A stretch of DNA of 15,338 nucleotides from Saccharimonas sp963542675 (GTDB lineage Bacteria > Patescibacteriota > Saccharimonadia > Saccharimonadales > Saccharimonadaceae), in the NCBI GenBank assembly GCA_963542675.1, contig CAUTXC010000024.1:1-15338 (forward strand). Reading direction: 5' to 3'. Shown here one piece after another: positions 5,749 to 13,523 of the stretch (within the stretch, counting starts at the first letter, position 1; each line of letters starts with the position of its first letter). A program made the translations under genes and the position numbers. Below the pieces are notes generated by a model. The model had not been told where the DNA came from. It worked only from the letters and a program-made list of their open reading frames with translations, and made no database searches.

Positions 5749-6639
5749 ATGAGTATCAAAGCACATCCACCACTTCATGTTCCGGTATTGCTGGAGGCAG
5801 TGTTGGCCCAGCTCCAGCCACGCCCAGGTGAGCGCTATCTCGACCTGACGGCGGGGTATGGCGGCCATGCCACGGCGATTCTCGAGCAGACCCAGACGTA
5901 TACCACGGCGTGTTTGGTCGATCGCGACCAGTATGCTTTGTCGCAGCTTGGTAGCTTGGCAGGGCAGGGCGCACGGCTGATGCATTGTGATTTTTTGCAT
6001 GCAGCGCAGCAGTTGGTTCGCGAGGGTGAGCAATTTGATTTATTGCTACTGGATTTGGGGGTGTCGTCACCACAGCTCGATCGAGCTGATCGAGGGTTTT
6101 CCTTTACACACACTGGCCCGCTTGATATGCGGATGGATCAACGCCAGGCGATGACTGCCGAGCAGATTGTCAACCACATGGCAGAGGCAGAGCTCGCCCG
6201 ACTGATCACCCGCTACGGCGAAGAATCGCCAGCGATAGCACGGCGCTATGCTGCTGCTATTTGCGCGGCACGGCCACTGTCGAGTACTGGAGAACTCGCA
6301 CGCGTCATCGAGCACGCTACCCGTGGCAAGCGGGGCAAAACCCATCCAGCCACGCGTACCTTTCAGGCAGTCCGCATCGCCGTCAATGATGAATTGACAC
6401 AGGTAGAGCAGACGCTCCAGCTGGTGCCAGCCTTGCTGCGCACTGGTGGACGTGTGGGAGTGATCAGCTTCCATAGCCTCGAGGATCGGCTCGTTAAGCG
6501 CTTCTTCGCGGAGCAGCGCCAGGCAGGCTACGAGGCCGAGCTACGCATCCTTACCAAGAAACCAATCGCGGGCAGCCATGACGATGCTTACAATCCGCGT
6601 GCCCGCAGCGCTAAGCTGCGAGCCGCCGCAAAAATATAA
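5749..6639 (+). CDS. rsmH: 16S rRNA (cytosine-1402 N4)-methyltransferase
   Basis: RsmH (MraW) uses S-adenosylmethionine to methylate N4 of C1402 in 16S rRNA, near the ribosomal P site. The family signature HVPVLLE is at residues 10-16, and the SAM-binding loop LDLTAGYGGHA at 31-41. DLGVSSPQLD begins at 102 and is followed by DRGFSF and LDMRMD. FQAVRIAVNDEL, ISFHSLEDR and the C-terminal NPRARSAKLRA complete the set. The length, 296 residues, is normal. The start is fixed by homology at the ATG at 5749, but no Shine-Dalgarno sequence lies within reach; a GGGGAGGA at 5712-5719 is too far upstream. Translation may therefore depend on the structured leader or on another mode of initiation. The gene keeps its classical place after mraZ. 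Confidence 0.95.
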   Translation: MSIKAHPPLHVPVLLEAVLAQLQPRPGERYLDLTAGYGGHATAILEQTQTYTTACLVDRDQYALSQLGSLAGQGARLMHCDFLHAAQQLVREGEQFDLLLLDLGVSSPQLDRADRGFSFTHTGPLDMRMDQRQAMTAEQIVNHMAEAELARLITRYGEESPAIARRYAAAICAARPLSSTGELARVIEHATRGKRGKTHPATRTFQAVRIAVNDELTQVEQTLQLVPALLRTGGRVGVISFHSLEDRLVKRFFAEQRQAGYEAELRILTKKPIAGSHDDAYNPRARSAKLRAAAKI

Positions 6640-6661
6640 AAAACAAAAAAGGAGTAGGGAC

Positions 6662-6730
6662 ATGCCAGTTCGTATCCCCGTACAAAATCAATCAATCACG
6701 ACAACCGTATTGGTCCGCCACGGCAAATAG
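6662..6730 (+). CDS. Candidate 22-codon small ORF between rsmH and ftsL
   Basis: The ATG at 6662 is preceded by a near-ideal AAGGAG (6649-6654) at 7 bases, the best ribosome-binding site in this part of the cluster and better than those of rsmH, ftsL or ftsI. The product would start MPVRIPVQNQSITTT and end at a TAG (6728-6730). The frame stays open beyond that TAG for 24 more codons, to a TAA at 6803-6805, and the continuation (PLAQDLALGRRVIRP and so on) looks protein-like. It could be a leader peptide, a small protein, or a longer small protein broken by an amber stop. No family was recognised. Confidence 0.4.
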   Translation: MPVRIPVQNQSITTTVLVRHGK

Positions 6731-6752
6731 CCCTTGGCTCAAGACCTCGCGC

Positions 6753-6776
6753 TGGGGCGGCGCGTTATCCGCCCCA
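6753..6776 (+). promoter_or_regulatory. GC-rich hairpin between the small ORF and ftsL
   Basis: TGGGGCGG (6753-6760) pairs perfectly with CCGCCCCA (6769-6776) around an 8-nt loop. No T-run follows, so it is not a typical terminator. Lying 23 bp after the small ORF stop and 46 bp before ftsL, it could act in attenuation, RNA processing or stability. Confidence 0.4.
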
Positions 6777-6807
6777 CCCTAGAAACGACCCCATACCAAC
6801 GTTAAAC

Positions 6808-6818
6808 ACAAACACCAC
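6808..6818 (+). repeat. ACAAACACCAC element, copy 2
   Basis: This exact copy lies directly before the ftsL start codon, where a ribosome-binding site would be expected. No Shine-Dalgarno sequence is present there. Confidence 0.5.
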
Positions 6819-6822
6819 CACA

Positions 6823-7176
6823 ATGACAACCTACACACGGACAATGCAATTTAATAGTCGACGCCAGAGCACCTGGAAGCGCAACCGTAACACCGTTGCT
6901 TTTGCTTCGGCTATCAAACTTGGGCCAATCACCCACACAGTGCTGATTGCCCTCCTTATCACCATCCTTGGCTTGATATATCTAGCGCAGGCGACACACA
7001 CGGTCAGCTATGGCTACGAGGCAAGCAAGATTGACGACAAGATCTCCTCTCTCAGCGAGCAAAAGAAGGACCTGGAGGTCGATAACGCCCGTCTGACCGC
7101 CCTTAAGGAAGTGCAGGGTAGTAGTGTGGCCAAAACGATGACAACACCAGCCAATACAGCGTACGCTAGCGAGTAG
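6823..7176 (+). CDS. ftsL: FtsL-like division protein
   Basis: This is a small bitopic membrane protein of 117 residues. It has a basic cytoplasmic N-terminus (Arg/Lys at residues 13-22), one membrane segment at about 36-55, and then a polar helix with heptad-like spacing at about 67-95 (IDDKISSLSEQKKDLE region) suited to a coiled coil. FtsL pairs with FtsB/DivIC and FtsQ and activates the FtsW-FtsI septal synthase. Sequence identity within the family is always low, so the call rests on size, topology and position between rsmH and ftsI, which is the canonical place. The ATG at 6823 has no Shine-Dalgarno sequence; an in-frame ATG at 6844 is possible. The stop is 3 bp before ftsI, indicating one transcript. 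Confidence 0.75.
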   Translation: MTTYTRTMQFNSRRQSTWKRNRNTVAFASAIKLGPITHTVLIALLITILGLIYLAQATHTVSYGYEASKIDDKISSLSEQKKDLEVDNARLTALKEVQGSSVAKTMTTPANTAYASE

Positions 7177-7179
7177 CCC

Positions 7180-8934
7180 ATGCTACAGCGCCATCTTGCC
7201 ACGCCACGCGCTCAGGCGCTCGCCGCTGTGCTCGGCGGGCTACTTGTGGTGTTTGTGTTGCGCTTGGGGTATGTGCAGTTGCTGCAGCATGATTACTATG
7301 TATCGCAGGCCGATAGCGAGCAAGTTAAGCAATTTCGTCTGCGCGCCCAGCGCGGTGAGATATACACCATGGATGGTACTACTCCCGCCAAACTTGTCAT
7401 GAATGAGACGGTCTATACTGTGTGGGCCGACCCGATGGCCGTGACAGATGTAGACAAGGTCGTGACGGTCCTCAACCAGGTGGCTGGTGGTAATGTGCGT
7501 GAGAATTTTCGCCAATACATCACGCGTAAGCCAAGCCGCTACCAAGTGCTTGCCACCAAAGTGAGCCGCAAGCAGGCTGAGCTGATCAAAAAGGAGAACC
7601 TCGCTGGGGTGGGCTTCGATGCAATGAGTCAGCGCGTTTACCCAGAAGGGCAGTTGGCCAGCCAAGTGCTGGGCTTTGTCGATGCCGAGGGTAAGGGGAA
7701 GTACGGCTTCGAACAGGCCAATGATGCGAAACTGCGCGGCACGGATGGCGTGCTTAAGACAGTGACGGATATCCGCTCGGTGCCGCTGACGATTGGCCGG
7801 ACGAATATCAACCAGCCCGCCAAGAATGGAACTAACATGGTGCTGACAATCGATCGCAACATCCAGACGAGGGTCGAGCAAGCGCTTGTCGATGGGGCCA
7901 AGCGCAGTGGCGCTACTGATGTCAGTGCCGTCGTGATGAACCCACAGAATGGCCAAGTCTTAGCCATGGCCAACCTCCCTACCTATGACCCGTCTAACCT
8001 GAAGACGATTAAAAGCGTCGCCGCGCTCAATAACAACACCATCACCACGCCATACGAACCGGGCTCTGATATCAAGACATTCACAGTAGCAACAGGCATC
8101 GACAAAGGGGTTATCACGCCGCAAACGACGTACAATAATACCGATAGCATCAAGGTAGACGACATCACCATTGGTAATGCTAGCAAAGGCCAGACGGGCA
8201 ATATTACTATGCAGCACGCCCTCAATTGGTCGCTCAACACTGGTATGGTCACCGTTGCACAGCGCTTGGGCAATGGCAGCTACATCACTCGCCAGGCGCG
8301 CGACACAATGTATGACTACTTCCACAAGCGCTTTCGCCTTGGGCAGCTGACGGGGGTGGAGCTGGCTGGCGAGGCCAAGGGTAATATCATCTCGCCCACC
8401 CAGCAGCAGGGCAATGCCGTGCGCTACTCTAACATGTCCTTTGGCCAGGGGATGGATGCGACGATGCTGCAGGTCTCGGCTGGCTTTAGTGCGATCATTA
8501 ATGGTGGGACGTACCATAGCCCCACCGTCATTGCGGGGACGATTGACGACAACGGCACCTTTGCCAAGGCGGCGCGCAAAGCTTCGTATGCTCATGTCAT
8601 CAAGCCACAGTCATCTACCACTGTGCGCGAAATGGTACACCAAGCGCGCCAGGCCTTTTATGCGGGCGGCGACCGCGCGGGATTCTACATTGGCGGCAAG
8701 ACGGGTACATCGCAAACCATCAAGGATGGTAAGTATATTTCGAATCAAACCATCGGCACCTACCTCGGTTTTGGTGGGGAGGTTGGCAAAACACCAGCGT
8801 ATGTTATTATGGTGGAGGTTTCGGGCAAAGGGCTGAATATGCAGGGGGGTCAAGACGCTCACCCGATTTTCACGGATATATCTAATTGGTTGCTCGACTA
8901 TATGAAGCTCGAGCCGAAAGGACACACACCATAA
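7180..8934 (+). CDS. ftsI: Division-type class B penicillin-binding protein (peptidoglycan transpeptidase)
   Basis: FtsI crosslinks septal peptidoglycan, working with FtsW. A membrane anchor lies at about residues 13-35. The dimerisation (pedestal) domain follows, starting with RGEIYTMDG in place of the usual RGxIyDRNG. The transpeptidase domain carries all three catalytic motifs: SxxK as SDIK (Ser296, Lys299), SxN as SLN (351-353) and KTG (507-509). The usual FtsI sequence around the nucleophile is GSTFK, here GSDIK, so the motif is intact but slightly unusual. There are no PASTA repeats at the C-terminus. At 584 residues it is a typical length. It starts 3 bp after ftsL without a clear ribosome-binding site, suggesting coupling, and its TAA shares one base with the mraY ATG. 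murE and murF, often found after ftsI, are absent. Confidence 0.93.
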   Translation: MLQRHLATPRAQALAAVLGGLLVVFVLRLGYVQLLQHDYYVSQADSEQVKQFRLRAQRGEIYTMDGTTPAKLVMNETVYTVWADPMAVTDVDKVVTVLNQVAGGNVRENFRQYITRKPSRYQVLATKVSRKQAELIKKENLAGVGFDAMSQRVYPEGQLASQVLGFVDAEGKGKYGFEQANDAKLRGTDGVLKTVTDIRSVPLTIGRTNINQPAKNGTNMVLTIDRNIQTRVEQALVDGAKRSGATDVSAVVMNPQNGQVLAMANLPTYDPSNLKTIKSVAALNNNTITTPYEPGSDIKTFTVATGIDKGVITPQTTYNNTDSIKVDDITIGNASKGQTGNITMQHALNWSLNTGMVTVAQRLGNGSYITRQARDTMYDYFHKRFRLGQLTGVELAGEAKGNIISPTQQQGNAVRYSNMSFGQGMDATMLQVSAGFSAIINGGTYHSPTVIAGTIDDNGTFAKAARKASYAHVIKPQSSTTVREMVHQARQAFYAGGDRAGFYIGGKTGTSQTIKDGKYISNQTIGTYLGFGGEVGKTPAYVIMVEVSGKGLNMQGGQDAHPIFTDISNWLLDYMKLEPKGHTP

Positions 8935-9962
8935 TGAACCTCACCACACTCGTTCGCGAGCTCAACGCGACATTTCTTCTCAGCGTCGCGGCCTTTTTGC
9001 TGGCGATGGCCCTCACGCCGCTCTATACCTACTTTGCGTATCGTTATAAGTTCTGGAAAAAACAGCGGGCCGCGAGCACAACGGGCGAGGAATTGACGGT
9101 CTTTACTAAGCTGCATGCCGATAAATTCACGCGCGATATTCCCACTATGGCAGGGATGGTTGGCATTGTGGCCATTGCTGTGGTGACGCTGGGGTTTAAT
9201 CTCGACCGAGCCCAGACCTGGCTCCCACTGGCGGCATTGCTTGGTGGTGGGGCAGTGGGGCTGCTGGACGATGTGATCAATATCAATAGTGATGGCTCGG
9301 GCTCGGCAGGCTTGCGCGCCTGGCTGAAGTTCTCAATGATCGCGGTGATGGCGGCGGTACTGGCCTGGTTCTTTTACGTTAAGCTGGGTTATACAACAGT
9401 GCACGTGCCGTACGTTGGCGACTGGCAGCTCGGCCCATGGATTGTCCCGCTCTTTATCTTTGCGGTGGTGGCAACTGGCAATGCGGTGAATATTAGCGAT
9501 GGCCTGGATGGTCTGGCTGGTGGACTGCTGGCGGTGAGCTATTGCATCTTCGGGGTGATTGCCTTACTACAGGGGCATTTGCAACTGGCGGGCTTTTGCT
9601 TCACTGTAGTGGGAGTGCTGCTGAGCTACCTGTGGTTTAATATCTATCCAGCACGGTTCTTTATGGGTGACGTGGGGAGCTTTGCCTTTGGGACGAGCCT
9701 AGGCGTCGTGGCGATGCTGACGAATACGCTGTTTTTGCTGCCGGTCATTGGTGTGCTGTTTGTGGTGGAGGCGGGCTCGAGCCTGATCCAGATCCTGAGT
9801 AAGAAGTTCTTTCACCGTAAGGTGTTTATCTCGGCACCAATTCACCAGCACTTCCAAGCAGTTGGTTGGCCAGAGGTGAAGGTAACGATGCGTTTCTGGG
9901 TGATCTCTTGCGTGACAGGCTTTATTGGCCTGATGATGGCGCTGGGTGGGGGGCATATCTAA
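8934..9962 (+). CDS. mraY: Phospho-N-acetylmuramoyl-pentapeptide transferase
   Basis: MraY transfers phospho-MurNAc-pentapeptide to undecaprenyl phosphate, giving lipid I, at the inner face of the membrane. This is a multi-pass protein of 342 residues with about ten hydrophobic segments. Family motifs are LDDVIN (Asp112, Asp113), NISDGLDGLAGG starting near 186 with Asp189, and MGDVGS (Asp246). The C-terminal histidine block reads PIHQHF at 302-307, so the middle histidine of the usual HHH is a glutamine. The ATG at 8934 is chosen because it overlaps the ftsI stop by one base (TAATG) and begins a sensible first segment; a start 48 bases upstream would add a non-hydrophobic stretch inside ftsI. 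An AAAGGA sequence sits about 13 bases upstream. murD, often next, is missing. Confidence 0.93.
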   Translation: MNLTTLVRELNATFLLSVAAFLLAMALTPLYTYFAYRYKFWKKQRAASTTGEELTVFTKLHADKFTRDIPTMAGMVGIVAIAVVTLGFNLDRAQTWLPLAALLGGGAVGLLDDVININSDGSGSAGLRAWLKFSMIAVMAAVLAWFFYVKLGYTTVHVPYVGDWQLGPWIVPLFIFAVVATGNAVNISDGLDGLAGGLLAVSYCIFGVIALLQGHLQLAGFCFTVVGVLLSYLWFNIYPARFFMGDVGSFAFGTSLGVVAMLTNTLFLLPVIGVLFVVEAGSSLIQILSKKFFHRKVFISAPIHQHFQAVGWPEVKVTMRFWVISCVTGFIGLMMALGGGHI

Positions 9963-9963
9963 G

Positions 9964-11325
9964 GTGTCGCCTGCTCGCCGTCGCACCCGTGCTGCACACC
10001 GATCGGCCTCGGCTCGGTCAGCTCAGCCAGTGCGCCGCGAGCAACGTAATGCTACCTCCGCTCCATCTGTCGCTGTGCCGCGTTTGCACCGGCCGGATTA
10101 TCAGATTATCCTCTGGGTGGGGCTGCTCATGCTGCTGGGTTTGGTGGTAATGTATGCCATTGGCCCGCAGCGTGCCAATGTGCTCAATGCGGCGCACAAC
10201 ACCAACTACTACACCGATGGTTATTTCGCCATCAAGCAGACGGTGAGCTTGCTGCTATCAATTAGCGCCTTCGTGGGGTTGTCGCTCGTACCCTTTGCAT
10301 GGCTGCGCCAGAAGGCGGGTACGCTGCTAGCCAGCGGCTTCGTGCTGTGTGCACTGCTGTTTGTCCTTGGTAATATGCTGCATGTCTCGGCGATTGCTCA
10401 GTGCAGCCTGGGGGCGTGCCGCTGGTTCTCGCTGGGGCCGCTGGGGAGCTTCCAGCCAGCCGAGATGCTGAAGTTTGGCATGCTTATCTATATGGCACTC
10501 TTCCTTGGCAAACGAATGCGTCAGGGGGTGATAAACGACCTCCACCAGACGATCATCCCCATGGTGATTATGATGTGTGCAGCGCTCTTTTTCGTGATAT
10601 TTTTGCAAAAGGATATGGGCACAGGCCTGGCCCTCACTGCTATGGTGGCATGTATGGTGGTGATGAGCGGCATGAGCTGGCGCTGGCTGGCTTACCTAGC
10701 GGCGGGCTGCGTGGCGCTGGTGCTGCTGCTCATCGTCATTGCGCCGCACCGCATGGAGCGGGTGGCGACCTTCTTCCAGGGAGATGACCATGCCACTAGT
10801 AGCAATGATGATGGCTACCACATCAAGAATGCGAAGATTGCACTGGGCACAGGTGGGCTATTTGGCCTGGGTATTGGCAACAGTATCCAAGCGACGGGCT
10901 ATCTCCCTGAGGCGATTAATGACTCAGTCTTTGCTATCATTGGTGAAACGTTTGGCTTTGTGGGGGCGGTGGTCGTGCTGGCATTGTTTGCAGCGCTGCT
11001 ACTGCGCCTGCTGAGGATTGCCGAGCGCTTGCTCGATATGACAATGCGCCTAGTGGTAGCTGGAGTCTTTGGCTGGCTGGGCGCACATGTTATGCTAAAT
11101 GTAGCGTCGATGATTGGAGTCTTCCCGCTGACGGGTATTACGCTGCCATTGCTGAGCTTTGGTGGCACCAGTATGGTATTTATTGCTGGTGCGCTTGGTC
11201 TGGCCTTCCAATTATCACGCCAGGCAGCTTACCAACCAATCAACGAAAAGGAGACCTCTCATGAAGCTACTGGCAGTCGGCGGTGGATCGGGCGGGCACG
11301 TTACGCCGGTCGTCGCCGTCATTAA
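9964..11325 (+). CDS. ftsW: FtsW, septal peptidoglycan glycosyltransferase (SEDS family)
   Basis: FtsW polymerises lipid II into septal glycan and partners with FtsI. A basic, Arg/Ser-rich cytoplasmic tail of about 40 residues precedes the multi-pass SEDS core. Key blocks are QKDMGTGLAL, GIGNSIQATGYLPEAINDS with the presumed catalytic Asp320, and PLTGITLPLLSFGGTS near the end. The variant GYLPEAINDS replaces the common YLPEAHTDF, with the essential Asp kept. I place the start at the GTG at 9964, two bases after the mraY stop, with a G-rich ribosome-binding stretch at 9945-9952; a GTG at 9946 is also possible. The frame runs 65 bp into murG, so its last 21 residues, rich in Arg, are encoded in the overlap. 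RodA is a less likely name given the dcw context. Confidence 0.92.
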   Translation: MSPARRRTRAAHRSASARSAQPVRREQRNATSAPSVAVPRLHRPDYQIILWVGLLMLLGLVVMYAIGPQRANVLNAAHNTNYYTDGYFAIKQTVSLLLSISAFVGLSLVPFAWLRQKAGTLLASGFVLCALLFVLGNMLHVSAIAQCSLGACRWFSLGPLGSFQPAEMLKFGMLIYMALFLGKRMRQGVINDLHQTIIPMVIMMCAALFFVIFLQKDMGTGLALTAMVACMVVMSGMSWRWLAYLAAGCVALVLLLIVIAPHRMERVATFFQGDDHATSSNDDGYHIKNAKIALGTGGLFGLGIGNSIQATGYLPEAINDSVFAIIGETFGFVGAVVVLALFAALLLRLLRIAERLLDMTMRLVVAGVFGWLGAHVMLNVASMIGVFPLTGITLPLLSFGGTSMVFIAGALGLAFQLSRQAAYQPINEKETSHEATGSRRWIGRARYAGRRRH

Positions 11326-12412
11326 TGAAATCGCAGCCCTCCAGCCCGATGTGCAGGTGACCTTCGTCTGCGACAAGGCTTTTGCTAGCCAATCGCGCGG
11401 GCTCATGCAGCATGCTGCGGTGCCAGTGCAGGTGCGGACAATCGCTGCGGGTAAGTTCCGGCGCTACAAGCACCTCAGTGTGCTGCGCCAGTTGCTTATG
11501 CCGAGTATTGTCCTGGCTAATATACTAGATATCTTTAAGATCCTGGCTGGCGTATGTCAGAGCCTCTGGCTGGTGCTGCGCTGGCGGCCAGACGTGATCT
11601 TTGCCAAGGGGGGCTTTGTGTGCTTGCCCGTTGGCATTGCAGCGCGCTGCCTGCGCGTACCAGTAGTGATTCACGACTCCGATGCTCGTCCTGGCCTAAC
11701 CAACCGTGTGATGGCACGCTGGGCAGCAGCGATTGCTACGGGCTGGCCACTCAAGCATTACCACTATCCACCATCGCGTAGCCGCTATGTGGGGGTGCCG
11801 ATTGGCGCTGATTTTCACCCACTTACTCCGGCTCAGCGACAGCAGGCACGGCAGACCTTCTCGCTTGATCCACACAAGCCATTAGTTGTCGCCACCGGTG
11901 GTGGTCTTGGCTCAGCTATTATCAATCACGCGGTGCTGCGCGCTACCGATGACCTGCTGGCTGCTGGCATACAGGTTTATCTGGTGGCGGGCAAGGGCAA
12001 TTACGATGCCGCCCAGGCCAAAGCGCCGCAGCACCCCGATTTTCACTGCGTACCCTTCGTTTTCGAGCATATGGCGCAATTGCTTGGCGCAGCCGATGTC
12101 GTAGTATCACGCGCTAGTGCCACCTTCACACAAGAGCTCGCTGGCCTCGCTCAGGCGGCTATCTTGGTGCCGGCCCATCACCTGGGCGACCAGCGCAAAA
12201 ATGCTGCCATCTATGACGAGGCTAAGGCTGCTCTGGTCTTGCAAGACGACGCCTTAGAGCAGAGCGATGCCCTTGGCCAGGCCATTCTTACCCTCATGCG
12301 CGACCCTGCGCAGCGCCAGCAGCTCGCTCAGCGCCTCCACACCTATGCGCGCCCCCACGCCGCCCGCGATGTAGCGCAAATGGTGGTGCAAGCTGCACAG
12401 CGCCAGAAGTAG
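11261..12412 (+). CDS. murG: UDP-N-acetylglucosamine--lipid I N-acetylglucosaminyltransferase
   Basis: MurG adds GlcNAc to lipid I to give lipid II at the cytoplasmic face of the membrane. It has a GT-B fold. The N-terminal glycine-rich loop GGGSGGH is at residues 7-13, and the acceptor-side block reads HDSDARPGLTNR where most MurG proteins have HEQNAVPGLAN. The second glycine loop TGGGLGS is at 212-218, followed by SRASATFTQELAG and DQRKNAA in the UDP-GlcNAc site. The usual RAGA motif is therefore RASA. Length, 383 residues, is slightly above average (about 355-365). The start is the ATG at 11261 with AAGGAG 8 bases upstream; it lies 65 bp inside ftsW, so translation is probably coupled. The cluster lacks murC after this gene. 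Confidence 0.93.
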   Translation: MKLLAVGGGSGGHVTPVVAVINEIAALQPDVQVTFVCDKAFASQSRGLMQHAAVPVQVRTIAAGKFRRYKHLSVLRQLLMPSIVLANILDIFKILAGVCQSLWLVLRWRPDVIFAKGGFVCLPVGIAARCLRVPVVIHDSDARPGLTNRVMARWAAAIATGWPLKHYHYPPSRSRYVGVPIGADFHPLTPAQRQQARQTFSLDPHKPLVVATGGGLGSAIINHAVLRATDDLLAAGIQVYLVAGKGNYDAAQAKAPQHPDFHCVPFVFEHMAQLLGAADVVVSRASATFTQELAGLAQAAILVPAHHLGDQRKNAAIYDEAKAALVLQDDALEQSDALGQAILTLMRDPAQRQQLAQRLHTYARPHAARDVAQMVVQAAQRQK

Positions 12413-12518
12413 GATAGGGCATACACATAAAGAGCTCTGTCAAGATGACGGGGTTCTTCACCACTTGAGAGTTCAGCGGCCAGTTAATTCGGTTGACTGT
12501 TTTAAAGGTTAGTAGCCT

Positions 12519-12548
12519 TTGCCAACAACCAACCATCTACGGTATAAT
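12519..12548 (+). promoter_or_regulatory. ftsQ promoter
   Basis: TTGCCA (12519-12524) and a perfect TATAAT (12543-12548) are 18 bp apart. The start would be near 12555, leaving only about 7 bases before the chosen ATG at 12562, so the mRNA is almost leaderless. A short AAAGG/CCTTT hairpin (12506-12520) touches the -35 box. It makes ftsQ the only gene after mraZ with a clear promoter of its own. Confidence 0.6.
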
Positions 12549-12561
12549 GGCCTGTAGCATC

Positions 12562-13488
12562 ATGGGCTTTCGCACAAAACAAACACCACCACCAGCGCGC
12601 CGCCGAGCTGCCAAAAACAAGAGGGAAGAGCAGCTCCAACGCACCGCCTACACCTACCGGCGTAACCGTACACTGACTGGTAGCTTGGTGAGCCGTGTCC
12701 CGAGTGCGGGCGAGTCTAAGGCACAGCTGCGGTCGCCGCGTATGCATGCGCATGATTTGCGCCGGACGCGCCGCCGCGTGGCATTGTCGCTTGGAGTAGT
12801 AGTGGGGCTGCTGGCTGCAGTGTGGTTTGCGCTTGACAACGTCATTGCTACGCCGATCGTTGCAGGCAATCTCACCAGCAACCATCAGCTCTACCAAGCC
12901 AAGATAAATGACTATCTCACTGCCCATCCGCTGGAGCGTTTTCGCTTTGCGCTCAATACTAGTCGGCTGGCAGCCTATCTCCAGACGCATGATTGCCCCG
13001 AGGTGGCCGCAGTGCTCCCAGCTACGCAGCAAGCTGGCTTGGGGCGTAGCACTATCACCCTCGCTATGCGCCAAGCAGCGGTGGTCTGGACGGTTAATCG
13101 CCAGCAACTCTTTGTTGATACCGAGGGTCATGCCTTCCGCCGTGCCTATGGGCCGCGGCCAAGCATTGAAGTAGTGGACGACAGTGGTATTGGTACGCGT
13201 AATAACCAAGTCGTCGCGAGCAACCAATTCCTTGGCTTTATTGGTAAAGTCGTTGGTGCCGTCCGTCGCCACCAGCTCACCGTCCAAAAGATTACGCTGC
13301 CTGCTGGCACGACGCGTCAAATTTACGTCTGGTTTACAGGGGTGGAGTATCCTGTTAAGTTCTCGGTCGATCGCTCGGCTGGCTTGCAGAGCGAGGACGC
13401 CGCCCGGGCCATCCGCTACCTGGCGCAGCACCACATCACTCCCAAATATCTCGATGTCCGCGTCAGTGGCCGAGCGGCGTATCGGTAA
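12562..13488 (+). CDS. ftsQ: FtsQ-like division protein (POTRA-type)
   Basis: This bitopic protein fits FtsQ/DivIB, the divisome scaffold that binds FtsL and FtsB. From the ATG at 12562 it has 308 residues: a 72-residue cytoplasmic tail very rich in Arg and Lys, a membrane segment at about 73-91, and an extracytoplasmic region. The region beginning IATPIVAGN, with strands and helices to residue 160, fits a POTRA domain followed by the FtsQ beta domain (VNRQQLFVDTEGHAF). The YRRNRTLTGS segment in the tail is one I associate with Saccharibacteria FtsQ. The start was chosen because a strong promoter ends 13 bases upstream; a TTG at 12493 lies before that promoter and cannot be used from it, and an ATG at 12547 overlaps its -10 box. 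ftsA and ftsZ do not follow; instead there is a 1.85-kb gene-poor stretch. Confidence 0.8.
   Translation: MGFRTKQTPPPARRRAAKNKREEQLQRTAYTYRRNRTLTGSLVSRVPSAGESKAQLRSPRMHAHDLRRTRRRVALSLGVVVGLLAAVWFALDNVIATPIVAGNLTSNHQLYQAKINDYLTAHPLERFRFALNTSRLAAYLQTHDCPEVAAVLPATQQAGLGRSTITLAMRQAAVVWTVNRQQLFVDTEGHAFRRAYGPRPSIEVVDDSGIGTRNNQVVASNQFLGFIGKVVGAVRRHQLTVQKITLPAGTTRQIYVWFTGVEYPVKFSVDRSAGLQSEDAARAIRYLAQHHITPKYLDVRVSGRAAYR
12579..12589 (+). repeat. ACAAACACCAC element, copy 3
   Basis: This exact copy lies inside the first codons of ftsQ, about 24 bases after the expected transcription start, similar to the offset of copy 1 from the mraZ start. Confidence 0.5.
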
Positions 13489-13495
13489 TGGGGTA

Positions 13496-13523
13496 TTGAC
13501 AATAGAGCATTTATATTTTTAAT
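13496..13523 (+). promoter_or_regulatory. Candidate promoter after ftsQ
   Basis: A perfect TTGACA (13496-13501) is followed after 16 bp by TTTAAT (13518-13523); TAATGT two bases further on gives an 18-bp spacer. It points into the gene-poor region, so it would drive a non-coding or very short transcript. The -10 match is only moderate. Confidence 0.4.

Noticed and set aside
12502..13434. 310-codon minus-strand open frame opposite ftsQ
   Set aside because: The plus strand carries a promoter, the FtsQ topology and the syntenic position. The minus frame is a compositional shadow.
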